Shown: in pieces, positions 52,240-61,667 of the stretch
Layout of the letters: every line of letters starts with the position of its first letter
Position numbering within the stretch: position 1 is the first letter of the stretch
Source of the DNA: Myxococcota bacterium
Lineage (GTDB): Bacteria > Myxococcota_A > UBA9160 > UBA4427
Direction of reading: 5' to 3'
DNA: 64,000 nt
NCBI GenBank assembly: GCA_028278345.1
Contig: JANQEL010000090.1
Coordinates: forward strand, 1-64,000
Position numbers and translations under genes: made by a program
Notes under the pieces: model-generated
What the model saw: only the letters and a program-made list of their open reading frames with translations
Database searches by the model: none
Told to the model about the DNA's origin: nothing

Positions 52240-54311
52240 AAGGCCCGCGCCACACCCGCGCCGACGTTCCAGGTGCGGCCGGGGGCGGGCTCGAAGAAGC
52301 GATCGAAGCTCGCGTTGATGCGGAGGTTGTCGTCGTATTCCTCGTCGCCGAGGTTCTGTACGCCGAAGAAGCCTTCGACGGACCACGCGCCGATCCGGTG
52401 GCGCACGCCGGCGCGTAGATCCATCAGCACGTAGTCGTCGGCCTCGGCGCTGTTCGCGTTGTCGGCCTCGCGTTCGCCCACGTACTGCAGGTCGAAGTCG
52501 GCGAACGCCCCCTTCGGGCTCTCGTAGCCGAGGCCGAAGTTGGCGAGGTGCTCGGGCACGCCGGGGATCGTGTTGCCGTCGAAGTCGTTTCCGTTGCCGT
52601 CGGTGAAGCGGTCGAACTCGAAGTGCGACCAGGTGTAGTTCGCGCTCGCGCGTACGCCCGGGATGAGTTCGGCCGAGGCCGCGACTTCGATGCCGATGCG
52701 GTCCGAGCGCTTGGCGTTTTCGTAGAAGGTCGAGAAGTCGCGGGTGTAGGGGAGCAGTTCGTCGTCCACCCGGATGTAGAAGAAGGCCGCCTCGTATTCG
52801 ACGCGGTCGGCGAGCACGCCCCTGCTGCCGACTTCGTATTGCACCGAGGTCTGGGCATCGAGGTCATCGTTGAAACCGCCGGCGCCGGTGTCGGGGTTGG
52901 CCAGCGCGGTCGTGGTCGGCGTCTCGAAGGAGGTGCCGATGCGAACGAAGGGATTCACACGGGGGTCGGGGGTCCAGGCGAGAGCGCCTGCGAAGCTCCA
53001 CTCGTCGAAGAGCAGGTCGTCCGAGTCGTCGCCCCCCGCGTCGCTCGTCAAGGTGTCGTCGACCTCGAAGTCGACGCGGTCGTAGCGGATCGAGGCCGAG
53101 AGCGAGACGCTCTCGGTCACCGCGACGCGGTCATGGGCGAAGACGCCGAAGCTCACGACCTCCTGCACCTCGTCGACGGCGAGCGCGCCCACGGCGCCGG
53201 TCGCGACGTCGATGGCACGCTGCTCCCGCGTGTCGCTCTGGCCCTTGAGTTCGAAGCCCAGCTGCAGCCGGTTGCCGCGGCCGAGCAGGTCGCTCTGCCA
53301 GGCGTGGATCGCGCTTCCGCCGGCGAAGATCCGATCGAGATCGATCGCACCCCGGGAAGCGGAGGGGACGCGCCCGTCGAAGTCGCGCACGGCGAAGAAG
53401 GCGGTGGCGCGGGTCTCGTGTTGGGCATTCCAGCGGTGTCGCAGTGCACCGCCCACCGTGGTGTTCTCGAGATCTTCGCCGCTCTTCATGTCGACGTTGC
53501 GTTGATTCGCCTGTCGGCGGTCGTCGTCGATCTCGTCCTGGGTGAGGCCCCCGGGATCGTCGGCCCTGGGGGCATCGGCGTGGCTGATCACCAGGGTGAG
53601 GTCGGTGGTGTCCTCGACCTGGAAGCGGAACTTGGTGTTGAACACCGTCGTCTCGTGATCGCTGTGGGCGCGGTGACCTTCGTATTGGGTGTGGGCGAGG
53701 CCCAGGGCGTATTGCACCTGACCCGAGTGTCCGTGCCCCTGGGCCTGGTACTGGCGATAGCCATCGAAGCCGAGAGCCACCCGTGCCGACGCTTCGGGTT
53801 CGCGGATCGGATCGAAGCTCGTCACTTCGATCACGCCACCGGCCGCGCTTCCGTAGAGGGAGGCGCCGGGTCCGCGCAGCACTTCGATGCGCGAAGCGGT
53901 CGAGAGGTCGAGGCTGTCCACCTGCCCCTGTCCATCGGGCAGGGTCTGGGGGATGCCGTCGACGATCAACTGCAAGCCGCGGATCCCGAACGGCGTGCGC
54001 GCACCGAAACCGCGGATCGAGATGCGCGCGTCCTGGGCGAAGTTGGTCCGGTTCTGCACGAAGACGCCGGGCAGATGGCCAAGGGATTCGCCGAGGGTGA
54101 GCTGCGGTTGTGCGCGTCGGATCTCGTCGCGATCGACCAGCGACACGCTCGCCGGGGTTTCGAGCCAGCCGGTCTCGCTGCGCTCCCCCACGACGAGCAT
54201 CCGCTCGACCGGTTCGCCGTCGTCGGCTTTCGCGATGGAAGACGCAACCAGTACGAGGCAGAGTGCCAGCGCCGCGGCACTCCACGACCGCGCGTCGGGG
54301 GAGGGGTTCAC
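52236..54311 (-). CDS. TonB-dependent outer-membrane receptor
   Basis: This 691-residue receptor has a signal peptide, an N-terminal TonB-box-like ERMLVVGERS, a plug domain (about 45-165: TPASVSLVDRDEIRRAQ, ISIRGFGARTPFGIRGLQLIVDGIP, IEVLRGPGASLYGSAAGGVIEV) and a 22-strand barrel ending in VGAGVARAF with terminal Phe. This plug form is common in siderophore and PQQ/iron-complex receptors (FecA/FhuA-like), but the ligand is unknown. It starts with GTG 54311, has no adjacent TonB or ABC genes, and shares CTAG with the phosphofructokinase stop. Confidence 0.93.
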   Translation of the reverse strand: MNPSPDARSWSAAALALCLVLVASSIAKADDGEPVERMLVVGERSETGWLETPASVSLVDRDEIRRAQPQLTLGESLGHLPGVFVQNRTNFAQDARISIRGFGARTPFGIRGLQLIVDGIPQTLPDGQGQVDSLDLSTASRIEVLRGPGASLYGSAAGGVIEVTSFDPIREPEASARVALGFDGYRQYQAQGHGHSGQVQYALGLAHTQYEGHRAHSDHETTVFNTKFRFQVEDTTDLTLVISHADAPRADDPGGLTQDEIDDDRRQANQRNVDMKSGEDLENTTVGGALRHRWNAQHETRATAFFAVRDFDGRVPSASRGAIDLDRIFAGGSAIHAWQSDLLGRGNRLQLGFELKGQSDTREQRAIDVATGAVGALAVDEVQEVVSFGVFAHDRVAVTESVSLSASIRYDRVDFEVDDTLTSDAGGDDSDDLLFDEWSFAGALAWTPDPRVNPFVRIGTSFETPTTTALANPDTGAGGFNDDLDAQTSVQYEVGSRGVLADRVEYEAAFFYIRVDDELLPYTRDFSTFYENAKRSDRIGIEVAASAELIPGVRASANYTWSHFEFDRFTDGNGNDFDGNTIPGVPEHLANFGLGYESPKGAFADFDLQYVGEREADNANSAEADDYVLMDLRAGVRHRIGAWSVEGFFGVQNLGDEEYDDNLRINASFDRFFEPAPGRTWNVGAGVARAF

Positions 54312-54353
54312 AAGTAGCTCTCGCTCAGCGTGTGGGAGTCAGCGGGATCGGAA

Positions 54354-55433
54354 TCAGGCGCGGGCGACGGTCTTGCCGAGGGAGCCGAGGTCCTCGAACG
54401 CTTCGTGCAGGCGCGCCGCCATGCTCTCCTCGCATGCACGCACCCACTTCCGCGGATCGTAGAACTTCTTGTAGGGCGTGCCGTCTTCGGGATCGATCTG
54501 ATGAAGGAAGGCCCCCGTGTTCTCTTCGACGTATTGCTTGAGGGGCTTCGAGTAGGCGAACTGGGTGTCGGTATCGATGTTCATCTTGAACACGCCGTAG
54601 TCGACGGCCTCGTGGATCTTCGCCTTTTCGGAGCCCGACCCGCCGTGGAAGACGAGGTTGAGCGGGTTGTGCGCCGTGTTCTGCTTTTGCTCGATCAGCG
54701 CCTGGCTGTTCTTCAGGATCTCCGGGCGAAGCTTCACGTTGCCCGGCTTGTAGACGCCGTGCACGTTGCCGAATGAGGCCGCCACCGAGAAGTGGCCCAG
54801 GGGCGTGAGTTTTTCGTAGGCCTGCAGCACGTCCTCGGGTTGGGTGTAGAGCTTCGAATTGTCGGCGCTCTCGTCGATGTCGGCGCCCACTCCGTCTTCT
54901 TCGCCGCCCGTCACGCCGAGTTCGATCTCGATGCTCATGTCGATCTTCGCCATGCGATCGAGCAGGCGGGCGCTCTCGCCGAGGTTGAACTCGATGTCGT
55001 CGGCCGAGAGGTCGAGCATGTGCGAGCTGTACAGCGGCCCGCCGGTCTCGCGGTAGAACTGCTCGCCGTGTTCGACCAGGGCTTCGACCCAGGGGATCAG
55101 CGCGCGATTCGCGTGGTCGGTGTGGATCACCACGCAGATGCCGTACTGCTCGGCGACCAGGTGGACGTGCCGCGCCGCCGATACCGCGCCGAGCACCTTG
55201 GCCTGGAAGTCGTCCTCCATGCCCTTGCCCGCGTAGAACTGTGCACCGCCGTTGCTGAGCTGGATGATGATGTCGCTGCGCGTCTTGGCGGCCGCTTCGA
55301 GGGCGGCGTTCAAGGTCGACGAACTCGTGACGTTCACGGCGGGAAGTGCGTAGCCGCCGTCCTTCGCGGCGGCGACGAGATCGCGGTAACGCTCGCCGGT
55401 GACGACTCCGGGACGCATCGGGGTGCTGGACAT
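54354..55433 (-). CDS. fbaA: class II fructose-bisphosphate aldolase
   Basis: This 359-residue zinc aldolase interconverts fructose-1,6-bisphosphate with the triose phosphates. Zinc ligands are in VVIHTDHAN; YSSHMLDLSADDIEFNLGES, IEIELGVTGGEEDGVG, FGNVHGVYKPGNVKL and LVFHGGSGSEK are all class IIa landmarks, and length matches the E. coli enzyme. It lies 42 bases upstream of the receptor gene on the same strand. With the phosphofructokinase 2 kb away it covers two consecutive glycolytic steps. Confidence 0.96.
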   Translation of the reverse strand: MSSTPMRPGVVTGERYRDLVAAAKDGGYALPAVNVTSSSTLNAALEAAAKTRSDIIIQLSNGGAQFYAGKGMEDDFQAKVLGAVSAARHVHLVAEQYGICVVIHTDHANRALIPWVEALVEHGEQFYRETGGPLYSSHMLDLSADDIEFNLGESARLLDRMAKIDMSIEIELGVTGGEEDGVGADIDESADNSKLYTQPEDVLQAYEKLTPLGHFSVAASFGNVHGVYKPGNVKLRPEILKNSQALIEQKQNTAHNPLNLVFHGGSGSEKAKIHEAVDYGVFKMNIDTDTQFAYSKPLKQYVEENTGAFLHQIDPEDGTPYKKFYDPRKWVRACEESMAARLHEAFEDLGSLGKTVARA

Positions 55434-55498
55434 GCTGGGCCTCCTGGCTTGGTCGGTGCTCGCGCCTGGCGCAAGCCTAGGTCAACACGCCTTCGGCA

Positions 55499-56275
55499 TC
55501 AGTAATGCATTCGCATCTTGACGCCGCGGTCGTGCAGGTACTGCTTCAATTCGGTGACGGTGTATTCGCCGTAGTGGACCATCGACGCGATGAGCGCGGC
55601 ATCCGCACCGCCCGCCGTGAGCGCCTCGTAGAGATGCTCGGGCTTGCCGGCGCCCCCCGACGCGATCACCGGGACCCCGACGGTATCCGCCACCTTGCGA
55701 GTGAGTTCGATGTCGTAGCCGTCCTTGGTGCCATCGGCGTCGATGGAATTGACGACGAGCTCGCCCGCGCCGAGGCGTTCGCCCCGCTTTGCCCATTCGA
55801 TCGCATCGATTCCGGTATGCGTGCGCCCGCCGTGGGTCACGATCTCGAAGCCGCTCGGTTGCCTGGCCCCGCCGACTCGCAGCACGTCGATCGAGAGGAT
55901 CGTGCTCTGGGCCCCGACCGCGTGGGAGATCTCAGAGATCAACTCCGGGCGTTCGACGGCGGCGGTGTTGACGTTGATCTTCTCGGCGCCGGCCCAACGC
56001 AGATCCGTCGCGTCCTTCACCGAGCGGATGCCTCCGCCCACCGAGAAGGGGATGAATATCTCGGCCGCCACCGCCTCGACGGTTTCGAGCATGATGTCGC
56101 GGCGATCGCTCGACGCCGTGATGTCGTACATCACGAGCTCGTCGAGGCCGTCTTCGTAGTACTGCCGCGCGCGGCCGACGACTTCGCCGATCTCCTTCGT
56201 GTTCACGAACTTCACGCTCTTCACGAGCTTGCCGTCGCGCACGTCGAAGCACGAGATGACGCGCTTGCTCAACAT
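55499..56275 (-). CDS. hisF: imidazole glycerol phosphate synthase, cyclase subunit
   Basis: HisF uses ammonia from HisH to convert PRFAR to imidazole glycerol phosphate and AICAR in histidine synthesis. The 258-residue barrel has the catalytic Asp in [13 protein letters not shown] and in [13 protein letters not shown], plus [24 protein letters not shown] and [17 protein letters not shown] replaces the more common CLDV. Retained catalytic Asp and DITASS make true histidine biosynthesis more likely than a Wbp-type amidotransferase cyclase. hisH lies 22 bases upstream in the same operon; other his genes are absent from the window. Confidence 0.95.
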   Translation of the reverse strand: MLSKRVISCFDVRDGKLVKSVKFVNTKEIGEVVGRARQYYEDGLDELVMYDITASSDRRDIMLETVEAVAAEIFIPFSVGGGIRSVKDATDLRWAGAEKINVNTAAVERPELISEISHAVGAQSTILSIDVLRVGGARQPSGFEIVTHGGRTHTGIDAIEWAKRGERLGAGELVVNSIDADGTKDGYDIELTRKVADTVGVPVIASGGAGKPEHLYEALTAGGADAALIASMVHYGEYTVTELKQYLHDRGVKMRMHY

Positions 56276-56297
56276 CGGGGGGTCCCCAGGCGCGCGC

Positions 56298-56912
56298 TCA
56301 TTTGCCGTTCCATTTCGCGAAGCGCGAGAGCAGCTCGAGCCCGAAGCGTCCGCTCTTCTCCGGGTGGAACTGGGTGGCGAAGAAACTGCCGCGCCCGATC
56401 GCGACGGCGAACTCGCCGCCGTAGTCCGACACCGCGAAGCAGTGCTCGTCGCTCTCCGGATCGAGGAAGTAGGAGTGGACGAAGTAGAACTCGTCCCCCG
56501 GCTCGAGACCGTCGAGCAGGGGGTGGGGTTGGGTGACGCGCACTTCGTTCCAGCCGATGTGAGGCACCTTGAGGGTGGGGTCGTCGAGCTGGAAGAGGCG
56601 CGTGGTGCCGGGGATCAGGCCGAGGCACTCGGTGTCGCCTTCTTCCGAACGATCGAGGGCCACCTGGGCGCCGATGCAGATGCCGAGGGTGGGGATGCCC
56701 TGTTCGACACACTCGACGAGGGCCTCGACCACCCCCATCTCGCTGAGGTTGTCCATGGCCGAGCGCGCGGCCCCGATGCCGGGGAAGATGATGCGCTCGG
56801 CACGTCGCAGACCGTCGACGTCGCGCACCACCTCTTCTTCTTTTCCGATGGCGCGGCAGGCGCGTTGCACGCTGCGCAGATTGCCGGCGCCGTAGTCGAG
56901 GATCGTAATCAC
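56298..56912 (-). CDS. hisH: imidazole glycerol phosphate synthase, glutamine amidotransferase subunit
   Basis: HisH hydrolyses glutamine and channels ammonia to HisF. The 204-residue class I amidotransferase has [14 protein letters not shown], the nucleophile Cys in [25 protein letters not shown] and the catalytic His-Glu in TQFHPEKSG. The usual GICLGMQ reads GICIGAQ here, within family variation. It starts with GTG and precedes hisF directly. It is divergent from the STT3-like gene. Confidence 0.95.
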   Translation of the reverse strand: MITILDYGAGNLRSVQRACRAIGKEEEVVRDVDGLRRAERIIFPGIGAARSAMDNLSEMGVVEALVECVEQGIPTLGICIGAQVALDRSEEGDTECLGLIPGTTRLFQLDDPTLKVPHIGWNEVRVTQPHPLLDGLEPGDEFYFVHSYFLDPESDEHCFAVSDYGGEFAVAIGRGSFFATQFHPEKSGRFGLELLSRFAKWNGK

Positions 56913-57018
56913 GCGGAGGGTTTAGCACCGCACCTCCGCGGCGGCCCCCGGCACCCCGCGTCTCGGTGAGCCGTTCTATGCTCGTGCGATGGGTACGGGT
57001 GGGGGAAGCGAGGCGACG

Positions 57019-59292
57019 ATGCGGCGAGGGCTCGTGAGCGTCGCGGTCTGGTTCGCGGTGGCGGTCGTCCTGCGCAGCCTCGACTTCTTTCGCGTCTTCG
57101 TCGGCGATGGGGAGGTGGTCTTCGCGGCGGGGGATGCCTTCTACCACGCGCGCCGGGCGTGGGCGAGCTTCCTCGACTTTCCCGCGCTCCTGCGCTTCGA
57201 CCCGTGCATCAATCATCCCGACGGCGCCTTCATCCCCCATCCGCCGCTGCTCGACTGGGGCACCGCGGCGATCGCGCGCCTGTTCGGCGACGGGCCCGTG
57301 GCCTTCGAATGGACGGCGGCCTGGATACCCGTGCTGCTGGCCTCCGCGGCGGTCTTTCCGATCCATGCCCTGGGGCGACTGTGTTTCGACGCGCGGGTGG
57401 GGTGGCTCGCGGCCGCGATCTACGCGGCGCTTCCGATCTGCATCAACTACGGGCAGCTCGGCAACTTCGATCACCATGCACCGGCGGGCCTGATCGGGGC
57501 GCTGCTCGTGTGGCTCTACGCCCGGCATCTCACCGGCGACGGCGACGATCCGCGCGCCCTGCGAATCGCCGCCGCTCTCGTCGTGGCGCGGCTTGCAATG
57601 TTGCTGAGCTGGACCGGGAGCCTCCTCTATCTACTCCCCGGCGAGGCCGCGCTGATGGTCTTCGTCGCCGAGCGCCGCGATCCGGGCCAGTTGCGCCGCT
57701 TCGCCGGCTTCGCCCTCCTGACCGGCGTCGTCGCGCTCGCGCTGGCGATCGGCCTGCGACCGGCGACCGACCCGCAGCCCTTCACCGCCGTCGAGTTCTC
57801 GCGGCTTCACGGGTTGATCTACCTCTGCCTGGGGGCCCTCGCGTTCCTCCAGGCGGGATACTTGTCGCGCGATGCCAGCGGCGGCGTCGCACGCGGGCGC
57901 TGGGTGCTCGTCGGGCTGGGGAGTGGGATCGCGCTCGTGGCCTTCGCGCTCGCGGGGGTGCGGGATGCCTTCGTCGAAGGCCTCGCCTTCCTGGCGGCCG
58001 ACGATGGCTACACCGAAACCGTGGTGGAGCAGCTGCCGCTCTTCTTCGGGGAAGGGGAGTACAGCTTCGCGATCGCCCACGCGCGCATGGGGGCCTTCGC
58101 CTACCTGATCCCCCTGGTTCCGATCGTCTATTTCCAACTGGGCCGCGACGCACGTGAGATCGACGGCAGCGCTGCGCGCTGGCCACTTGCGATCTACCTC
58201 GGCGGCTTCGGCTTGTTGATGAGCTTCCTCGCCTTCGGGCAGGTTCGCTACGCACACGATCTGGCGCCGCTCGGTTGCGTGGCCTTCGCGTGGTGTTGCG
58301 TTCGCGCGGCCCGTTTCGTCGCTTCGCGCGTTGGAGATCGCCCCGGGATCGGCGTGCTCGCAACCGCGATCGCAGTCGTTCTCTGGCTGCCTTCGATCCC
58401 GGGCTTCTTCGCGCCGGTGACGGGGCTGTTGTGGCACGGCGTGAAGGGGGATCTCGACGAAATCGATCGTGCACTGCTCAGCGTGGCGGGAAGCCAGCTG
58501 CGGTTCGCGCAGCTCGTCGAGAGCGAGACGCCGGACGCAGCGCAATGTCTGCCGACCGCAGGGGAGGGCCCCGAGCTGGGCATCCTCGCCCACGTGGGGC
58601 TCGGGCACGCTCTCCACTACAGCGGTTCGCGTGCAACCCCCGCCGATCCCTTCGGCCCCTACATCGGTCGCCAGAACTTCGCCGCAGTGGAGGCCTTCTT
58701 CGCCGCGAGGCGGGAAGAGCGGGCCGTCGAGATCGCCGACCAGCTGCGAACGCCCTTCATCGCCACCGCAGCCGACGCCCTCGAGCGTTCGCCCCTTTCG
58801 ATGGCGCGCCGGCTTCACGAGAACGACGGCAGCTTCGCAGACGGCGTGCCAGCGCTGGGTCGGTTCCGTCTGGTGAACGAAGGGCCGGTCGGCGGCAGTG
58901 CGATGGAGGGCCTGTTCGGCGGCGAAGACGAACACTACGCCCCCTACAAGCTCTTCGAGCGCGTGCCCGGTGCCGAACTGCACCTCGCCACGAGCGGCGG
59001 CGAGTTCGTTACCGTCGAACTCCCGCTCAAGACGCCCTCGGGTCGTCGTCTCATCTATCGCACGGCCGTGCAGGCGAACGCGGGCGGCGTCGCGCGACTA
59101 CGCGTGCCCTACGCGAGCCCACGCGATCGAACGCGCATCGGGATCCGCCAGCGCGTCGAACGCGTGACACCGCTGGGCGCCTACGCGGTCGAGTCGGGCG
59201 GACGCCGTTATCGGGTCTATGTGACCGAGGACGACGTGCGCGCAGGGCGGCGCCTCGACGTGGCGAGCTTCCCTTCACGTACGCTGGAGTAG
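57019..59292 (+). CDS. STT3-like membrane glycosyltransferase
   Basis: This protein (757 residues from this start) resembles the STT3/AglB/PglB oligosaccharyltransferase family. The N-terminal loop GDAFYHARRAWASFLDF with DPCINHPDGAFIPHPPLLDWGTA matches the first catalytic/metal loop, and GQLGNFDHH matches the second acidic motif. About 11 transmembrane helices precede a periplasmic C-terminal domain from about residue 490. The WWDYGH motif that reads the acceptor site is not present: the corresponding stretch appears to be LAHVGLGHALHYSG. So it may transfer to something other than an N-glycosylation sequon. ATG 57019 has GAGG upstream; ATG 56989 is possible. Confidence 0.75.
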   Translation: MRRGLVSVAVWFAVAVVLRSLDFFRVFVGDGEVVFAAGDAFYHARRAWASFLDFPALLRFDPCINHPDGAFIPHPPLLDWGTAAIARLFGDGPVAFEWTAAWIPVLLASAAVFPIHALGRLCFDARVGWLAAAIYAALPICINYGQLGNFDHHAPAGLIGALLVWLYARHLTGDGDDPRALRIAAALVVARLAMLLSWTGSLLYLLPGEAALMVFVAERRDPGQLRRFAGFALLTGVVALALAIGLRPATDPQPFTAVEFSRLHGLIYLCLGALAFLQAGYLSRDASGGVARGRWVLVGLGSGIALVAFALAGVRDAFVEGLAFLAADDGYTETVVEQLPLFFGEGEYSFAIAHARMGAFAYLIPLVPIVYFQLGRDAREIDGSAARWPLAIYLGGFGLLMSFLAFGQVRYAHDLAPLGCVAFAWCCVRAARFVASRVGDRPGIGVLATAIAVVLWLPSIPGFFAPVTGLLWHGVKGDLDEIDRALLSVAGSQLRFAQLVESETPDAAQCLPTAGEGPELGILAHVGLGHALHYSGSRATPADPFGPYIGRQNFAAVEAFFAARREERAVEIADQLRTPFIATAADALERSPLSMARRLHENDGSFADGVPALGRFRLVNEGPVGGSAMEGLFGGEDEHYAPYKLFERVPGAELHLATSGGEFVTVELPLKTPSGRRLIYRTAVQANAGGVARLRVPYASPRDRTRIGIRQRVERVTPLGAYAVESGGRRYRVYVTEDDVRAGRRLDVASFPSRTLE

Positions 59293-59305
59293 ACCCGAAC
59301 CGGGA

Positions 59306-59986
59306 TCAGGTGGGCTGCTCGCTGGTATCCCAGGTGAAGTCGATGTCTTCGAGAAGCAGCAGCTCGGCGTCTTCGGCGATGTCGTCGGCGTTGGTCGCGC
59401 CGGTGAGTTCGACGAAGTTGAGGGTGCCGGTGATGCGGTTCTCGGGTGACGCGCCCAGGGTGCGTCGCAGGGTGATCGAACCCCCGACGGCCAGGAAGTA
59501 GCGCAGGCCGTTCTCGGCGTCGTAGGTGACGAGCAGCGCATTCATCGTGTGCTGCATCGCGAGGATGCCCGCGGTGTCGGTGAGCGCCTGGGTGAGCATG
59601 GGATGATCGCCGGCGATGTCGTCGGTGACGCTGTTGGTCTCGCCGAAGTCGTAGGTCGTGATCGCGTCGTTGGTGTTGCAGGTCGGCGTGTAGGTCTGCT
59701 CGGTCGTGATCGAGGTGAAACGCAAGCCGATCACCAGGGCCTGGAAGTTGCCCGTATCGTCGACAGCGACACCGAGTGCGGCACCCGGCGAAGAGGTGTC
59801 GTCGAAACCGCCTTCTTCGTCGAAGTCGAACTCGATCACGGTGCCGTCTTCGAAGAGCAGGCAGCCCGAGCCACCGCCCTTGCCGGTGCAGCCGAGGGGC
59901 GCCTGGAACAATGCGGCGATCGCGCCGAGCAGCGCGATGCGGCGAAGCGCGCGCACGACGGCGCTCGAATTCGGGTCGCGGGTCAT
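59306..59986 (-). CDS. hypothetical lipoprotein
   Basis: This 226-residue lipoprotein has lipobox PLGC (Cys33) followed by a Gly-rich linker. The mature part is acidic and beta-strand-rich (TVIEFDFDEEGGFDDTSS, FQALVIGLRFTS, TGTLNFVELTGA) with no recognised family. ATG 59986 is chosen because GGAGGG lies about seven bases upstream; ATG 59992 sits directly on that purine run and the longer frame lacks a signal at its start. It is convergent with the STT3-like gene; a 167-base gap separates it from the M20 gene. Confidence 0.75.
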   Translation of the reverse strand: MTRDPNSSAVVRALRRIALLGAIAALFQAPLGCTGKGGGSGCLLFEDGTVIEFDFDEEGGFDDTSSPGAALGVAVDDTGNFQALVIGLRFTSITTEQTYTPTCNTNDAITTYDFGETNSVTDDIAGDHPMLTQALTDTAGILAMQHTMNALLVTYDAENGLRYFLAVGGSITLRRTLGASPENRITGTLNFVELTGATNADDIAEDAELLLLEDIDFTWDTSEQPT

Positions 59987-60153
59987 GAACATCCCTCCCT
60001 GGATGCGCGACTTATCGGCAGTGCGTGTGCAATTCCTCAGGGCAATTCGTGGGCCTGCGGGGCGGATCGGTCTCGCTGGACTCGGGGGTGCGGGCGTGCC
60101 GCCGCGCTTCTCGCAACCCAAGAGGGACCTGGTTGTGCCTCCGATGTAGAGAT

Positions 60154-61641
60154 TCAGTCGGACTGGAAGGCCGCCCCGGCGGTGCGTTCGATCAACGCGC
60201 GGTAGAAGGCGATGGCCCGGGTCAGCGTGTGGATCGCAATCCGCTCGTCGGTGCCGTGCATGCGCTCGCGATCGCGCGCCGTGAACTCGAAGGGCATGAA
60301 GCGGTAGATGTTGTCGGTGAGCCCGCCGAAGTAGCGCGAATCCGTGCCGCCGACGACGAGGTAGGGCGTCACGATCGCGCTGGGGAAATGGCTCGAGATC
60401 GTGGCTCGGATCGCCTCGAAGGCCGGTGAGTCGATCGGTGCGATCGCGCTCGGTTCGCGGTTGGCGTCCATCACGCGCACCTCGATGCGCTCGTCGTCGA
60501 TCGTGCGCAACACGTGTTGGCGAACGTCCTCGACCGAATCCCCCGGAAGCACGCGGAAGTTCACCACGGCGTCGACCCGGCTCGGCAGCACGTTGGGTTT
60601 GACGCCGCCGTTGAACACGGTCGCGGCCGTGGTGGTGCGTTGCATGGCGTCGAGGGTCGGTTCCGCGGCGAAGGCGGCCGAGAGCAGGGGGCCGAAGAGC
60701 CAGCGGTTGGCCATCACGAGTTTCAAGGGGAAGTCGAGCTCGGGACCGAGATGATCGAGCATCACGTCCACCGTGCCGTCGATGCGTCCGGGCATCGGGT
60801 TGGCTTCGAGGGCCGCGATCGCCGCGGCCATGATGCCGACCGCGGACTGCGGGGGCGGCATCGACGAGTGCCCCCCGGCCGATCTCACCGTGAGAGCGAT
60901 CGAGGCCATCCCCTTCTCGGCGACCCCCACCACCGCGACGGGATCCTGCACGATGGAGATCGTGTCGAGGGTGACGGCGCCGCCTTCGTCGAGCACGAAG
61001 TCGACCTTCTCTCCGCGCTGCTTCAGGAGATTGGCGATCGAGGTGGCGCCTTGATCGCCGCCGATCTCCTCGTCGTGCCCGAAGGCGAGTAGCAGCGTGC
61101 GCTCGGGTTCGAAGCCCAGCGAGACGAGGGCTTCGACCGCCTCCAGGATGGCGAACATCGAGCCCTTGTCGTCGATCGCTCCGCGGCCCCAGACGAAGCC
61201 GTCGGCCACCACGCCCTCGAAGGGAGGGTGCGTCCAGGCGTCGATGGAATTCGGATCGACGGGCACGACGTCTTGATGTGCGAGCAGCAGCACCGCGGGC
61301 TCATCGGGGCGCCGCCCGCGCCAGGTGTAGAGCAGGCTCCACTCCGCGACGGTTTCGCGTTCGAGGGCATCGTGTACGCGGGGGAAGTCGCGAACGAGCT
61401 GGGCGTGCAGGGCCTCGAAGGCCTCGGCCTCGACCGGTCCCTCGAGGCTGTGGGAGATCGTGCGATGGCGAATGCCGCGCGCGAGACGCTCGGCGACCGC
61501 TTCGGTGTCGATGGCGGCGATCTCGGCCTCGGACACTTCGATCTGCTTCGACGTGAAACCCAGCGTGCGAGTCACGAGGACCGCGACCAGAAGGATGACG
61601 ATTGCAAGTACACCGACGAAGAAACGCTGAATGGACGACAT
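60154..61641 (-). CDS. M20 family peptidase, PM20D1/CPS1-like
   Basis: The 495-residue protein is an M20 zinc hydrolase with an N-terminal membrane helix (VGVLAIVILLVAVLVTRTL). Metal and catalytic residues appear in LLLAHQDVVPVD, WGRGAIDDKGSM, FGHDEEIGGDQGA, DEGGA and near the C-terminus GGTDSRYFGG. The full-length similarity is to carboxypeptidase S / PM20D1, which hydrolyses or forms N-fatty-acyl amino acids in animals. It is anchored and probably faces the periplasm. Only 26 bases separate its ATG from the divergent CarF-like GTG, so the two share a promoter region. Confidence 0.92.
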   Translation of the reverse strand: MSSIQRFFVGVLAIVILLVAVLVTRTLGFTSKQIEVSEAEIAAIDTEAVAERLARGIRHRTISHSLEGPVEAEAFEALHAQLVRDFPRVHDALERETVAEWSLLYTWRGRRPDEPAVLLLAHQDVVPVDPNSIDAWTHPPFEGVVADGFVWGRGAIDDKGSMFAILEAVEALVSLGFEPERTLLLAFGHDEEIGGDQGATSIANLLKQRGEKVDFVLDEGGAVTLDTISIVQDPVAVVGVAEKGMASIALTVRSAGGHSSMPPPQSAVGIMAAAIAALEANPMPGRIDGTVDVMLDHLGPELDFPLKLVMANRWLFGPLLSAAFAAEPTLDAMQRTTTAATVFNGGVKPNVLPSRVDAVVNFRVLPGDSVEDVRQHVLRTIDDERIEVRVMDANREPSAIAPIDSPAFEAIRATISSHFPSAIVTPYLVVGGTDSRYFGGLTDNIYRFMPFEFTARDRERMHGTDERIAIHTLTRAIAFYRALIERTAGAAFQSD

Positions 61642-61667
61642 ATCGCCAGCGAGGCTAGCGTCTATGC

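Noticed and set aside
55499-56912. hisF and hisH as sugar amidotransferase genes like those in some O-antigen clusters
   Set aside because: No WbpG/PseA-type partner is present and HisF keeps the catalytic Asp residues and DITASS typical of the histidine enzyme.
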